A stretch of DNA of 64,000 nt, taken from Lindgomyces ingoldianus (lineage: Eukaryota > Ascomycota > Dothideomycetes > Pleosporales > Lindgomycetaceae). Of this stretch, positions 32,327-42,764 are shown one piece after another. Both the position numbers and the translations under genes were made by a program. The stretch covers positions 1,787,629 to 1,851,628 of the forward strand of contig NW_022985164.1 in assembly GCF_010093535.1 (NCBI RefSeq), read 5' to 3'. Numbering within the stretch: position 1 is the first letter of the stretch; each line of letters starts with the position of its first letter. The notes beneath the pieces are model-generated. The model was not told where the DNA came from and did no database searches. It was given only the letters and a program-made list of their open reading frames with translations.

Positions 32327-33428
32327 TTACCAGGCCGCCGCCATCTCGACTGTTGAACAACAGGTCAACCTCATTCTTAGCTGCACTATAAAGACCGTAT
32401 GGTGGGTGTCGTCAATGTATTTCAAATGAATAAGAAGTGTACGGAAGGCTTTGATATCTGCCTCAGCATTTCTTATTGAATAGAGATAGGGAATCTGCGG
32501 TTTGCATGATACCTCCAACCTTCTGCAATTCGGCGCGCGGGAAGTGTTTTAGGTCTATCTTCACCCACACGGGTACATAGGTCGATCATGCACAGAATCC
32601 ACCAGGTTCGGACTTTCTCTCTGCGGGTAATTACATTATTATCTGGGCTTAGTTCTGGCGGTCTGATGATGTGTGCAATTTGAAAGGGAAGAGTGAAGAT
32701 TGGAGATGTCACATAGGAATCATGTGAAGCTAGGAAGAGCACCAGAGGGATGAGGAACTAGATTGATTGCCAAAGGAGGGTAACTCCGGGTTTATATAGT
32801 ACTAGATGAACCTGTCATGTGACCTAAGGCTACCACTAGCTTAGGCAGCAGCAGGTGAAAGTAGTGTCAGGTGACAAGAGCTTTGAGAGCTCCGTAATTG
32901 AAAACAAATCACCTTCAGTGCCATACAAACTTCCCATGAACTTACAAGGTCGGGTTGTATCCAAAGAAAGTCATCAGTGCGTGACCTGGAGACCCCTTTT
33001 AGCCTTTCCATAAAGTGAAATTCTCACGACTGAAAATTTTGGGACAAATAAAATCGGCAGGCGATTTCTGCTATCACAAAAAATATCTGATCCAATAACT
33101 CTCCTTGTTGAACGGCTCCTCGTAATATTCCAGAGTGGAAGAGCATATGAGGCTTATCGTGAAGAAAATCGAAATAGAGGACAATCAATTCGAGTCTCTC
33201 ATTGGAAGAGAGCGTTTCATCACCTTCCAGTGGTGAGATATTCTTGAATAAGGGCTGGGGCAAGCCGATTTCCGCTTGATTGAGAGTACTGGATATTCCT
33301 CTAGCCACATTGTCGATAGGAGAGGCCGCTCTCGGAGGGACTGCCTTCCCATTTTGCAGCTCTGCATTGTTTGCATCCATATGCAATTTGTATATCAGGC
33401 GTTGATGATGTTGTTGTTGTGAAATCAC
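32327..33428 (-). pseudogene. Degenerate fungal-specific transcription factor (Fungal_trans domain) remnant
   Basis: Two minus-strand segments look like one regulator. The upper segment (33024-33428) reads LELIVLYFDFLHDKPHMLFH, typical of the start of the fungal transcription-factor middle homology region. The lower one (32473-32742) reads IAHIIRPPEL and RREKVRTWWILCMIDLCTRVGEDRP, the usual R-x-R-RTWW..D motif of the same domain. About 280 bp between them, with several stops, is not explained by a single canonical intron. A further coding-like stretch, NAEADIKAFRTLLIHLKYI, lies in another frame (32327-32518). No Zn2Cys6 cluster is visible upstream, where 33430-33520 runs into a hAT element. 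I read this as a truncated, frameshifted relic. Confidence 0.5.
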
Positions 33429-33514
33429 GAAGATGAGTTGAGAAGGAATGGAGAGACTCTATCGGAAGTAAGGTCGTCACTTCTCTCCTCAGCTTAGCCT
33501 TACTGGGCTACCCC

Positions 33515-34189
33515 CCCGGGACCAGCGTGGCCAACAGTCCGTAGTACGTAACGTAACTACGTGAACGTAGTAATCACGTGAGGAGTACAAAAGTAGTTAA
33601 AATGTGAGACGTAACTTTTGTACAGTGAATTGCCAAGTACGTCCTGTAGTACAGGTCAGAGAAGTCATATTTTAGGAGATTTCCCTCCTGTTTTTAGACC
33701 CTATTAGCTATCACGTTAGGAGCTTTGTTTAAGGTCGCGTTTTAGAGTAACAATTATAAAAATAGTTAACTTTTGCCCTAGAAAAGCTCCTTATCTTATA
33801 CCTGCTTATTTGCTAACCTATTGCTTATCTTATTAATTGTTACAATAAGCTAGATGTCTTAATTCCTCTATTACAGCAGGCGTACAGCCTCATCCTAATT
33901 CTCCTGCTTATTAGAGTCGTCCTAACAAGCTAGAGACAGAGGGTGATAAGGAGGAGAAGGGGACTTTATCTAGGCTAAAAAGCTTCTCCTAGAACAATTT
34001 TAACCTAGACTAACAAAACTTCTTGTGAAAAGTACAAAAGTATAAGGATTTTAAGAAGTTACTGTTATGTTACGTACTTGCTAATTAATTCACTGCTTAT
34101 GTACAAAAGTACTACCAAATTGAGAAGTTACTGGCAGAAAAAAGCTCAAACGTAACGTACTACGTACTGTTGGCCACGCTGCCCGGGAC
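33515..34189. mobile_element. Non-autonomous hAT-type DNA element with 8-bp TSD
   Basis: The element runs 33523-34181 (659 bp), starting CAGCGTGGCCAACAGT and ending ACTGTTGGCCACGCTG, a perfect 16-bp terminal inverted repeat that extends imperfectly for ~30 bp (CGTAGTACGTAACG). It is flanked on both sides by the identical 8-mer CCCGGGAC (33515-33522 and 34182-34189). Eight-bp duplications with TIRs starting CAG are diagnostic of the hAT superfamily. Subterminal GTACAAAAGTA motifs recur in both orientations, as in hAT transposase-binding regions. The interior is AT-rich with no open frame, so mobility would need a transposase elsewhere. Confidence 0.85.
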
Positions 34190-34672
34190 CTAGCTAGCCT
34201 CGAGGATGTCTGTGGTTCAAATGTTTGAGGCGACCAAAATGTCGGCCATTACCCGTCTTAAGATTATTTGCAACGAAAGAGGTAATCACTCCCAGTAGGA
34301 GCCAATAGTATTTCTTCCCCAACTTTGTTCTTACTCATGCCATAGGCTTAAATAAAACCATCTTGGAACTATTCAGCACCGCGGTCATGGACACAGCTAT
34401 TGTTTGAGTACGTCTCTTGAACTGCAGGTGAAGACCAGATTTAGATGCCGCGAAGAGAATTTAATCCAGTAATGCTGACAAATAGCTACCTATATACCAG
34501 ACATCCATACACGAATGTGGTTGGGATAAGACACAGAAGAAAATCTCGACCACAATACGAAACCCACACCAATGACCTCTCTCGCCCTCCGTCCACAGAT
34601 CCGACTTGAGATAGCTTCTTCTTCGTTCACATCACACTCAGTCTGAGCCCAGGTTCCCAATGTGTTCGCAAC
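34190..34672. other. Intergenic, no gene seen
   Basis: About 480 bp between the hAT element and the secreted-protein relic. No coding signal. Confidence 0.45.
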
Positions 34673-35180
34673 TTAGTTACCACCAGCGGGGATACCACAC
34701 CACTTATAAATCTTCCAATTAGCGTATCCATAGTTATAAGGCCTAGTAGACTCTGGTCTATTGGAATAGCTCCCAGCCTGGTAGTTGTCGCATTGGTCGG
34801 AAATTAACCCATTAGCGTTTCGAGACGACTCCGTGGTGCGCTGGCAATAGAAAGCCACAGCATCACCACGCTTGAAGTAAGTGGTCCTCTGGATTCCGCC
34901 ATTGCCGCAAGTATTTCGGAGTGCAGAGCTCGCGGTGTCGGTGTCGCTTAGGTTCAGCCCGAAGTTGGTCGCAGCCCACGCCCTGTTACCCAGGTCTTAT
35001 GGCTAAAGCTACTACTCTTGCTTCGGGATTTCCCAAGTACGATATTCCATTCGCCGCTGGAGAGAATTTCTTCTTGACAGAGTCGGAGAAAAGAATTTTG
35101 AAGGTTTGGGGAAATAGGTCAAGAATGTTTGTAAAGGTGTGAAGGTAGAAGTCAAGATGGTGGTCTTTTCAATTGTTAAA
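34673..35180 (-). pseudogene. Frameshifted Cys-containing, possibly secreted protein relic
   Basis: The 3' part (34673 to about 35000) reads continuously: NRAWAATNFGLNLSDTDTAS, then LRNTCGNGGIQRTTYFKRGD, then AVAFYCQRTTES and YNYGYANWKIYKWCGIPAGG, with four cysteines. The 5' part (about 35001-35180) is open in a different frame and reads KKKFSPAANGISYLGNPEAR, then VVALAIRPG. The two join if one G is removed from the CCTGGGTAAC run near 34998-35002. No ATG with a signal peptide is visible in either frame. The simplest reading is a one-base frameshift plus loss of the 5' end. An unusual intron is possible but no canonical pair fits. Family unknown. Confidence 0.4.
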
Positions 35181-35352
35181 GAATAGATGATGGAGGTCGA
35201 AAGCGCCCTTTGTAGTCCACTGGAAGATATTTTCTCTCCATTTTGTCGCCGCAAAGCGTAGGTTAGTCGTAGTGTTTGAAACCCCACATGATCGGATTCT
35301 GTGAGAACCCAAGGGATTAGATTAATGTTATACAAGGCGAACAGGATTCAGA

Positions 35353-36234
35353 GTGTCAGAATTGTGCTCACTAGAGGAGCTAAGGAATACAGCGGAAAGA
35401 GCAATTAAACGAATGGCGATTTATCAATTGCCACAGATCCCGACCGAAACAAAGATGGTTCACGGTGCTATTATAGTTAACTGCCATACTTCACTGGCCT
35501 CTTTCAATATTAAGGCTGAGAGAAAGAATTACATATACCTCTTGTATATAAAACCATCCTCCTTGTCACCAGCTAACATCTACATGGCCACAGAGGATTC
35601 TATCATGCAGCTACACACAGCAAAGGAATGCGGCCTCCTCTAGCTATCTCCTTGCTGAGGTGTACCATGCTGACTCTTCTAAACGTCTTTAGAAGGCTTA
35701 AGCGATAACCCCCTAACCCATTCTGCCCAATACCTAGGTTAAGGAGCACATAAATGATGCCCTATTAAACGTAGGGATAGCCTCTACGATTAATTGGGCT
35801 AATATATTCTGCGTTAAATCGCACTTAGACAGGCTAGGATATCACACGACCATATATGTTAGCATCTAAGGCGCCAGGGAGTCTTGCTTGTGTAATTAGA
35901 TGCTTACAATAAAGAGGAATCTACTCTGCTCGTACATTTAAGGCTATACGGTTTTAGAAGAACTGGCTGGGTAATAAGGTTGTCCCTAGTGAACTACAAG
36001 CGCTTACAGAGTACATTAAAACAGTACATGTCACTACTATGAAATCCTTAGAGAGCCTACGTGCCCCTTCTTCTCATTCTGTAATGGGCGTTGGTGACTA
36101 AAAATCGCCTATCATTCCCCTGTCCTAAGGGAATTTCTAAAATGGAAAGGTACCACACCCAACCACCATCCTAGAAAACTTCTTCGACTAGCGGAAATCT
36201 CTCCCTCAGGCCGCTCTGATCATGCCCATTTCCT
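35353..36234 (+). pseudogene. RIP-like degraded coding relic (unidentified)
   Basis: A plus-strand open frame to 35643 (without a convincing ATG) is followed in another frame by about 300 bp that would be open apart from TAG/TAA codons, several in places where TGG would fit. That is the expected result of C-to-T mutation on the other strand. The intervening residues (LLAEVYHADSSKRL, then KEHINDALLNVGIASTINW) look like a helix-turn-helix/transposase-type region, but the identification is weak. From about 36000 no frame can be followed. Confidence 0.3.
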
Positions 36235-37777
36235 TTACCACTTTTTTCGCAAGTCGCGGTCATGCAATAATCTCCCTATCCAGAGTATTAAGCCTCCGCT
36301 AAGAAGCGTACCTCCCTACTGAGGATTAGTTACGGCGTATCGGAATTAACACAAGCCCATTTACCGTATAGAAGATTATATTTTGATAGCCTTCCCTGGA
36401 CTTGCCCTTGATTAGAGCCCCACCAACCGGTGTCCCAACCAAGCTCGCAATTGCCACCAGGCTGTAGAATGCACCCATCCTTGCGCCGAGCTTCTCGTCT
36501 GGGGAGATCTGGCCGACGACTGCGGGAAGCAGCGCAACGAAATGGCCCGTACAATAGCCATGGATACATGAGAATGCGATGATAGCTGGCAGCGAGGCCG
36601 CGAGGAGCCACATAAAGAGGGAAAGAAGCCCTGAAAGAATGATAATAGGATAGAGGAGATTGAGGCGGCCAATTGTGTCGCCTAAAAAGCCTCCGCTACC
36701 ACTCTTTAGCGGGCGATAGTAGTTTTTAGACTATGGTTCCTTACACAATCATGCCAATCAAACTAGTGGCATTAGCCAGCGACAAGAGATAGACTTGGAT
36801 GCTTGCGGATGGATAAATAACCCCACAGTATTCCTCTGCCGTCTTCGTGAGTAAAGGATTACGTATAGGGCGACGGTGTACTCACGAATATAGTAGAATG
36901 GCACCCAAATTCCAAGATGACACAGGAATGCACCAAGCGCAATGACAGAGTATCTCACATCTAGGAAGCCCCTGAGATCCAGAAGTGAACTAAAACTGAT
37001 TCGTGTTACCCTACCCGACGGCCTACTTGTTGAGATGCAAAGAGCTATTGCATAGCATAGTCTTTTCTGTCGTCAGCAATCAAACACTACCGGACTCTGG
37101 CATGACTTACGCGACCTTAACTGCGGCGATACGCACAGCCCATGGAAATCCGATGTATGCAACCAGCTTATCGAACATGATCGGGTAACAAATTCCTCCA
37201 GCGCTAGATCCGGTGGAGACGATGCCCATTGCAAATGCACGCTTGTGTCTAAAGTGCTGGCCGGCGACCGTGAGAGCGGACTGGATGCCAAACGACATGA
37301 CGAATCCTAAAAGGAGGCCTTGGCTTAGAAACGTCTGCCAAACGGCGCCAGGGCTTGTGAAGGAGAGTGCAAGGAGAGTTCCAGACGTTCCAAGCCCAGA
37401 ACCAATGTAGAGATACTGTGGTCGATTTAGTAAAGACAGATTTTTGGGCAGGCGGATGCTAATACTTTGATCCCATGCAAATCACACAAGGATCCAGAGA
37501 CTGGGGAGAGCAAGTTCATCAACGCTATTTGAAGCGTGCCTATGAAGGCAATCGTAAACGGCGATGTGCCCTTCAAGAACTCATTCTTGTAGTACGACTG
37601 GAAGAACCCGAAACTGTTGATGATGCCGAAAGAAGAGTAATAGACTAGAGCCGACCCAACGATTGTCAGCCAGCCCTCAACACCTCCCTCGACTGCATTT
37701 GTTGTACACGACTCGGAGTCTATGGAGCTTGCGAAGCCTGCCCCAGTGTCAGGGGTAGCCTTCTGTGCCATACTCAT
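36235..37777 (-). CDS. MFS monocarboxylate-type transporter (MCT/SLC16-like)
   Basis: Six exons (37466-37777, 37111-37415, 36886-37061, 36745-36835, 36365-36695, 36235-36315) with five 49-50-bp introns give 431 residues, the usual size for fungal MCT-like permeases. EGGVEGWLTIVGSALVYYSS opens TM1, followed by SFGFFQSYY. The N-terminal half contains GIQSALTVAGQHFRHKRAFAMG, and the C-terminal half QVYLLSLANATSLIGMIVGG, FLGDTIGRLNLL and GAFYSLVAIASLVGTPVGGA. Twelve hydrophobic segments can be placed. These proteins import short carboxylates or related metabolites; the substrate is unknown. At the last intron the acceptor is CAGTAG; only the distal AG avoids an immediate stop and supplies TM12 (GGTLLSGGLILWIGRLLH). 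The region looks broken in a six-frame view but splices perfectly. Confidence 0.85.
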
Positions 37778-38411
37778 GATATAGGAATAATAAACGCGTA
37801 AACGCAGAATGTTGACTCACAGAGGGGATACGAACAACCGGATATATAACTTGGATCCCTATTCACATAGTCGAATAATACATACCACTGCTACCAAGAT
37901 TTTCGATCGCTATACTCGCTAGAACTATGATATTGTTGCGTCGCGATGTCACGATGTTACATAGGTGCGGGACGGCTCTCGCGGGCCCGTACATTTTGTT
38001 TTGTTCCATGCCCCCGGCTCTTGACAGCTTCGTGGAACAACATTCCTTTCAATAGCAACATCATAGCTTCTCGACCATGGATAATATCATCATCCGCTGT
38101 TCATAGAGGCGAGGTTGTGTCGCCGCGGAAGCGCATTCAAAGACACAAGCACGGCAAGTTTCCGGATCATGTCCTCTCCGATTGGAAAGAAGACAATAGC
38201 CAAGGTGCTGGCTTTGGCATGATCTCGGGAAGAAATGCGGGTGTGACTGCGCTGAACGTAAACGTATCAGTCCAACGTTTGGATCATTTCTAGTCCCTCA
38301 GACATAAAAAAACACCATTTCGTTCGCAATCAGTCCCACTACGCATGCTCCCATCGGACTAAATCAAGACTCATGGTACATTTCGCTTAGCACAACTCAA
38401 CTAGCCCATAT
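37778..38411. other. Upstream region of the transporter, no supported gene
   Basis: A plus-strand frame at 37946-38293 (115 codons, ATG start) has basic, Ser/Arg-rich composition and no recognisable domain; I do not call it. It may simply overlap the transporter's promoter. Confidence 0.4.
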
Positions 38412-38549
38412 TTATCCCGGTGCATGTGGGACAGAGGTGGGATAGTCGGGGAGGCAAGATATGTTAAGGGAGAGTCCTGAGGCGACAGATGTCATGCAAG
38501 GTACGTTGGCACGAAAAGGAATGGTTGACACCGCAAACACAATAATTAG

Positions 38550-39590
38550 GTCACCGGGCTCAGGTGTGACTGAATTTTCATGCAGTAGAACGAAATGCCA
38601 CCGTTTTTCGTCGCAAACAGGGTGATAGACGACGCCGAATCTTGCCGTATAAGTCAAGGCCTACCAATCTCCTCAATTGGACTCTATTTGATCCGGACTC
38701 AGAGTCCTTCAAAGACGATACCACCTCCATCCCAGAGCGTATGGTTGCGATGGAAGCTATACCGATGCTTCTGTCCTTCGAGCTGGGCTATGATGTTAGA
38801 ACATCTTCCCAGGCGGTATCAGTGGCTGGCGTGCGGGATGGAAGGTTTTGTATTTAGTCCCAATCACCACTATAATCACGAAATGATCTTCAATTTTCAG
38901 TGTGTAACAAAGGAAACATCTTCTTGGAGGAATACACTGGGAAATTGCTCAAAGATAATGTCCTTGACCCGTAGTTTGTATAGGTGGTTCGGGTATTCTA
39001 CTGATACACGTTCCTGAGAATCCCGAACGGCGTGTTACCTACCATCTGAAGTGTCTTCCCAAGGCTGTTTCGGCCAGAGAATACTGCATTTCTTGTCGCC
39101 GTGGTGCCCATGCTGCTTATGGGAAACCCCAAGGCCATACACCATATGTGTATTCATTTGAATCTTCGGAATATTACCTATACGCGTGGGCTGGCAGAGT
39201 AAACATCCTGAGTCCATGCTACGAATCTAAAGATAGCCAGATCAGAGAAAAATGCCATGTAGTGTAGACAGATGCACGGAGGAATTAGCAAAGCCAAAGT
39301 CATGCAATGCGTGCCACTGGAAACATACAACAGCCACGTCTTTCGAGTCAACTATGATATTATTAGAGGGGAGGATTCACTCAAACAGCTCGTAGTTGGA
39401 GTTGTCGCAATCGGCCATATCGTCAATAGACATTTGTCTCTCTCTATTAGGGAATAGTCTTTCCACGGCTTCCGGATCAAGAGCATCTTTCTATTTAGAG
39501 GCGACGCCTGCACCTAGCTTTCGCAATTCGTCGTCGAGATTTGGCGAGAAATTTTGGGAAGGAGAATTGGAGCCCAGGGGCAGAGCTGGC
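38550..39590 (-). pseudogene. Unidentified decayed minus-strand coding sequence
   Basis: Several minus-strand pieces have coding character but are interrupted. One around 39460-39590 reads SPNLDDELRKLGAGVASK, a stop, then KDALDPEAVERLFPNRERQM and ADCDNSNYELFE, ending at 39377. Another (39035-39217) ends HGDKKCSILWPKQPWEDTSD. After a stop it resumes as HAVRDSQERVSVEYPNHLYK and LRVKDIIFEQFPSVFLQEDV (about 38900-39030). The pieces could be one or two dead genes. I do not recognise the family. Confidence 0.3.
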
Positions 39591-39599
39591 TGTACCGTC

Positions 39600-40855
39600 G
39601 GCAAACTCTGTCATTGGATGCTTGAGGATTTATCCCCCACTGCGCCCCATATATAAGGGAAAGATCAAGAAAACTGTGAGAAAGATCGAAATATGGGTGA
39701 GCTTCTCCTGGCCAACGGAGTAAACTGAGATGGTCACCCATATAGAAAGCGTCGGATGCAAACGTCTCGAAATGCACTAGACACGAACAGACAAGCTTCT
39801 CTCACCTCGCCACCGAGAAGCCCGACAATCGATCTAGATATCTATTCGGGGTTTCTCGTGGGCTTTTAAGAGACATGGCTTGCGTCTATAGCTTACGTAT
39901 CATTAGCATAAATTTCTACACAGAAATAATAACTCGTACTTTTGGCACTGGACAACTTTAAAGAAGTGTGCAATTGCCTTAAACACTCGCTCTTCATCAT
40001 CGAACCGCATAAATTCCGAAGAATCTTGGCCTGGCGTTGGTAGAGGATCGATCTTAGATTGATTATTAGAGTATCATCAGAGGATGACTCCCCAGATTCT
40101 GTTGTAGCTACCGCATCTCCTAGTTCATGCCCCTCTTTTTAGAGCGGCCATTCGATAGTCTCAGAGTTATACGGAGTAGGTGACTAGATGCCAGGAAGTA
40201 GGTTGAGCTGCGTTCATATTACAGACGCCACCTAAAAAAAAAACATTACCCTTTGGGTGTGCTACACTCAGTCTTCCGCGACTCAGACAAGAACAATCTG
40301 CGCTAGTGAAACAATGATAGTGTTGAAGTGAGTCCGACATTCAAGTCTGCCTTTTGAATGGTGAGGAGAATTGCGTGCTGGAAAGTCTCGCGCGACTAGA
40401 GTTCCGTAGTGATGAAGACGAGGGCGTCCAGAACCCAATACGAAGTTGCAATAGGTGTGCTTATGGCAGGTTTGCCCCCAATATGGTACCTGCTGAAGAA
40501 GTTAGACGGAAACTCTGTCTGATGTCCAGCCGGACTACTGCTGTTCATGCATGCAAAATCACGGCCTTGCATTCGCTGGCGGATAGACGTGAGACGCACT
40601 AAATCTGGGATAGTAAAGTGAACGCAACCTCACGAAATAGAGAATCGGTTTCAGGCAGGATGTTGCGCGCCTTAACAAACTCGCTTGCGAATTCTGACGA
40701 AAAATTCTGGTATATAGACCTAGAGGCGAATGATTGATGGCTTCTTGTTCAGGCCAGAATGGCGCTTTGGTCGGAACAAGGTCGGCTTTAACGCTAAACA
40801 AACTTTCGCAGCACCGAAACTCAAGACCATATCGACGCCATTTATCGTTATTGAT
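39600..40855. other. Gene-poor stretch, no supported gene
   Basis: Several short overlapping frames on both strands with no domain resemblance. An AT-rich segment lies around 39880-39980. Nothing further is visible. Confidence 0.4.
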
Positions 40856-41307
40856 TCATGAATTTAGTTTGATCTTAGATTGTCGCGGTTGTGTTGCCCA
40901 ACCTTTTCTGGAAGATCTTCCTAGTTGCTTGGGATCTTTGAGAGATGGAAGTAGGAAGTTGTTGATCACGCAGAAGATCACTCGATCGAAGCCGGCGATG
41001 TATACCCACACGATGCTGCTATAATCGGTTAGTAGTGTGTTAGTAGGTATTTTAGATTGACGTACAAGTCTTGCTCCGGACAGATACAGAAAGGGAGAAT
41101 TTCAAGATCCTCCAATTTTGGCTTCGGTACGTCATTTACAGTGAATATTCCTTTATCAAGCTTCCCCTCGATGCTAGAATACTCTGTACGCTTCTTCTCG
41201 AACCACTTACGAGTCTCTATAAATGTTTGTAAGGCATGGGCGGGTCGTAACAATGCCGCGTAGAACCTGCCAATAGCTAAGTCATGAAAGCAGTGATGTA
41301 TTGTGGA
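40856..41307 (-). CDS. 3' part of an unidentified spliced gene (possibly relic)
   Basis: Exon 41066-41307 reads HDLAIGRFYAALLRPAHALQ, then TFIETRKWFEKKRTEYSS, then GIFTVNDVPKPKLEDLEILPF. A canonical GTACGT donor (41060-41065) and acceptor near 41015-41019, with an ACTAAC branch, join it in frame to IVWVYIAGFDRVIFCVINNF then LLPSLKDPKQLGRSSRKGW, ending at 40856. This is convincingly protein-coding in character. Upstream of 41307 an AG acceptor precedes an in-frame stop, and I find no 5' exon or start codon, so the gene is either truncated or has more exons in the decayed region. Family not recognised. Confidence 0.35.
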
Positions 41308-42115
41308 CTGAGGTCCGAGGAGCTATATGATTTATATAGAGTGATGAGACGCCAAGCCCAAGGTTTATTGGGCAGCCCATCGTAGAGCCCTTCGGCTTAC
41401 TGGTTGCTCTTTGTTGTGGACAATTCAAAAAGAGGCGGGCACAACGGGGTAAGCGGGTTTCATTTCGCGCTAGCGCGTAAACACGTGGCCTGTCCCAAGG
41501 CAGGTTGTCACATAACTTGGAACATGATCACGGCAGAGTCTATTATCCATTAAACCTCTTCCTGGGGTTGGGGAGAAGGTCGACAAATGTAGAGATTTCT
41601 ATCCTAAATTAACCCTCTGTTATGTTCCACATTATGTGACAAAATACCATTTTCAGGCATGCTGCATGTTCGGCGATATGACGCAGCCCTGGAGAATCTG
41701 AATCAGGTTCGCCTTGACGTCACTTTGGTGACCTTTCGTCTCATCCCGCGGTCATTCCGCATAATTCCTTCTAATATATCTTCCAGCTGCTACGATGGGT
41801 CGAAACGGACCTTCTTCGGAGTCATCGTTGCCCAAAAGTTCATCTAGGCAATTTATTTCGTCACAATTTCGTCAACTTCCAGGGTAATCCTGCGCCACAA
41901 GGATTTGCGTCGACGCCGTGCGTTTTTAAAGCCCAGCCCTCACCGTCAAACGATGAATACTCAAGACAAGACTTTTGTTTGGTTTGACGAGCAACCGAGT
42001 GCAAAGTAGATTTGTCCCGCGGTTCGCTAATTGCTGGAGACATACAGTAGGTAGCATTTGTCTAGACAAGTTTAATGGCTATGTTGTGTGAATACGGGGT
42101 GAAGTGTGAGGAATC
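41308..42115. other. Gene-poor stretch, no supported gene
   Basis: The sequence contains a TATATAAATC box-like motif (minus strand, near 41330) and short unsupported frames. Nothing else recognised. Confidence 0.4.
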
Positions 42116-42764
42116 ATCCCATATCCGTACATTGGCCAGTTTTTATTTCTCAACCTGAGCCTCAATCAAGCCGCGGACTATTATGAAATACTACAGAAAG
42201 ATAAAGAGCTATTCGACGTGGTGTGTTGCTTTGGGCAAGAAATCCGACAACTCGTAGCCGACGGAGCAACATGCGAAAATATTGAAGAGTCCGAACCTCG
42301 GGAAGATTATATTAGGCTTGGCTACAAGCTTATTGTAGATCTAGACAGTCTACAGATAAGTTTCTTGCCGCGGATATGGTTGACCACAATTCTCCACTTA
42401 GTGATCTGAAGGGTAAATAGACATGTTTGAGGCTGGATCTTTCTTCTAACTCTGGGACGACCAAAATCAAGTGTGGTTTCTAAACCCATGGCCTCGCTGC
42501 TCCGGCCAACAAAGGACTCGATAATATCAGGCCGGCAGGTCGAAGCTGTGAATGCAGAAGAGATGGATCACAGGATGAACCCTACAGGAAAAAAAAGCTC
42601 CGACATAATTTTGAAACCTTTTAAAAACGACGTGGAAAAATATTGGAGATGCTCTCGGCATATCATTTGCCGTAGAAGTAAGGCTCGAGCTTCTGGAACA
42701 AGGCCACTGCAGGTTCCACAACAGCGACGCAAGACGGGTCTGGTTCGTCGTCAAGCGGCAGTAG
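42116..42764 (+). pseudogene. Methyltransferase pseudogene (class-I SAM, fungal secondary-metabolism type)
   Basis: Family-like sequence can be followed through three frames. First comes PYPYIGQFLFLNLSLNQAAD then LFDVVCCFGQEIRQLVADGA then EDYIRLGYKL (frame of 42116). Next is MVDHNSPLSDLKG with a stop, then MFEAGSFF, a stop and LWDD. Then come LLRPTKDSIISGRQVEAVNA and EEMDHRMNPTGK (frame of 42473), and finally ISFAVEVRLELLEQGHCRF and DARRVWFVV, with a natural stop at 42764. Living members have LDxGCCFGQDIRxLV as motif I and GRQVGAVNAGEMDHRMNPTG. They are often found beside polyketide clusters, though none is present here. At least two frameshifts and two stops make this a pseudogene. Confidence 0.75.

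Noticed and set aside
36330..36672. The MFS transporter as a pseudogene with several stops
   Set aside because: Five canonical 49-50-bp introns restore one 431-codon frame exactly, so the gene appears intact.
37946..38293. 115-codon plus-strand frame with ATG
   Set aside because: Arg/Ser-rich, no recognisable domain, lies in the transporter promoter; insufficient support.
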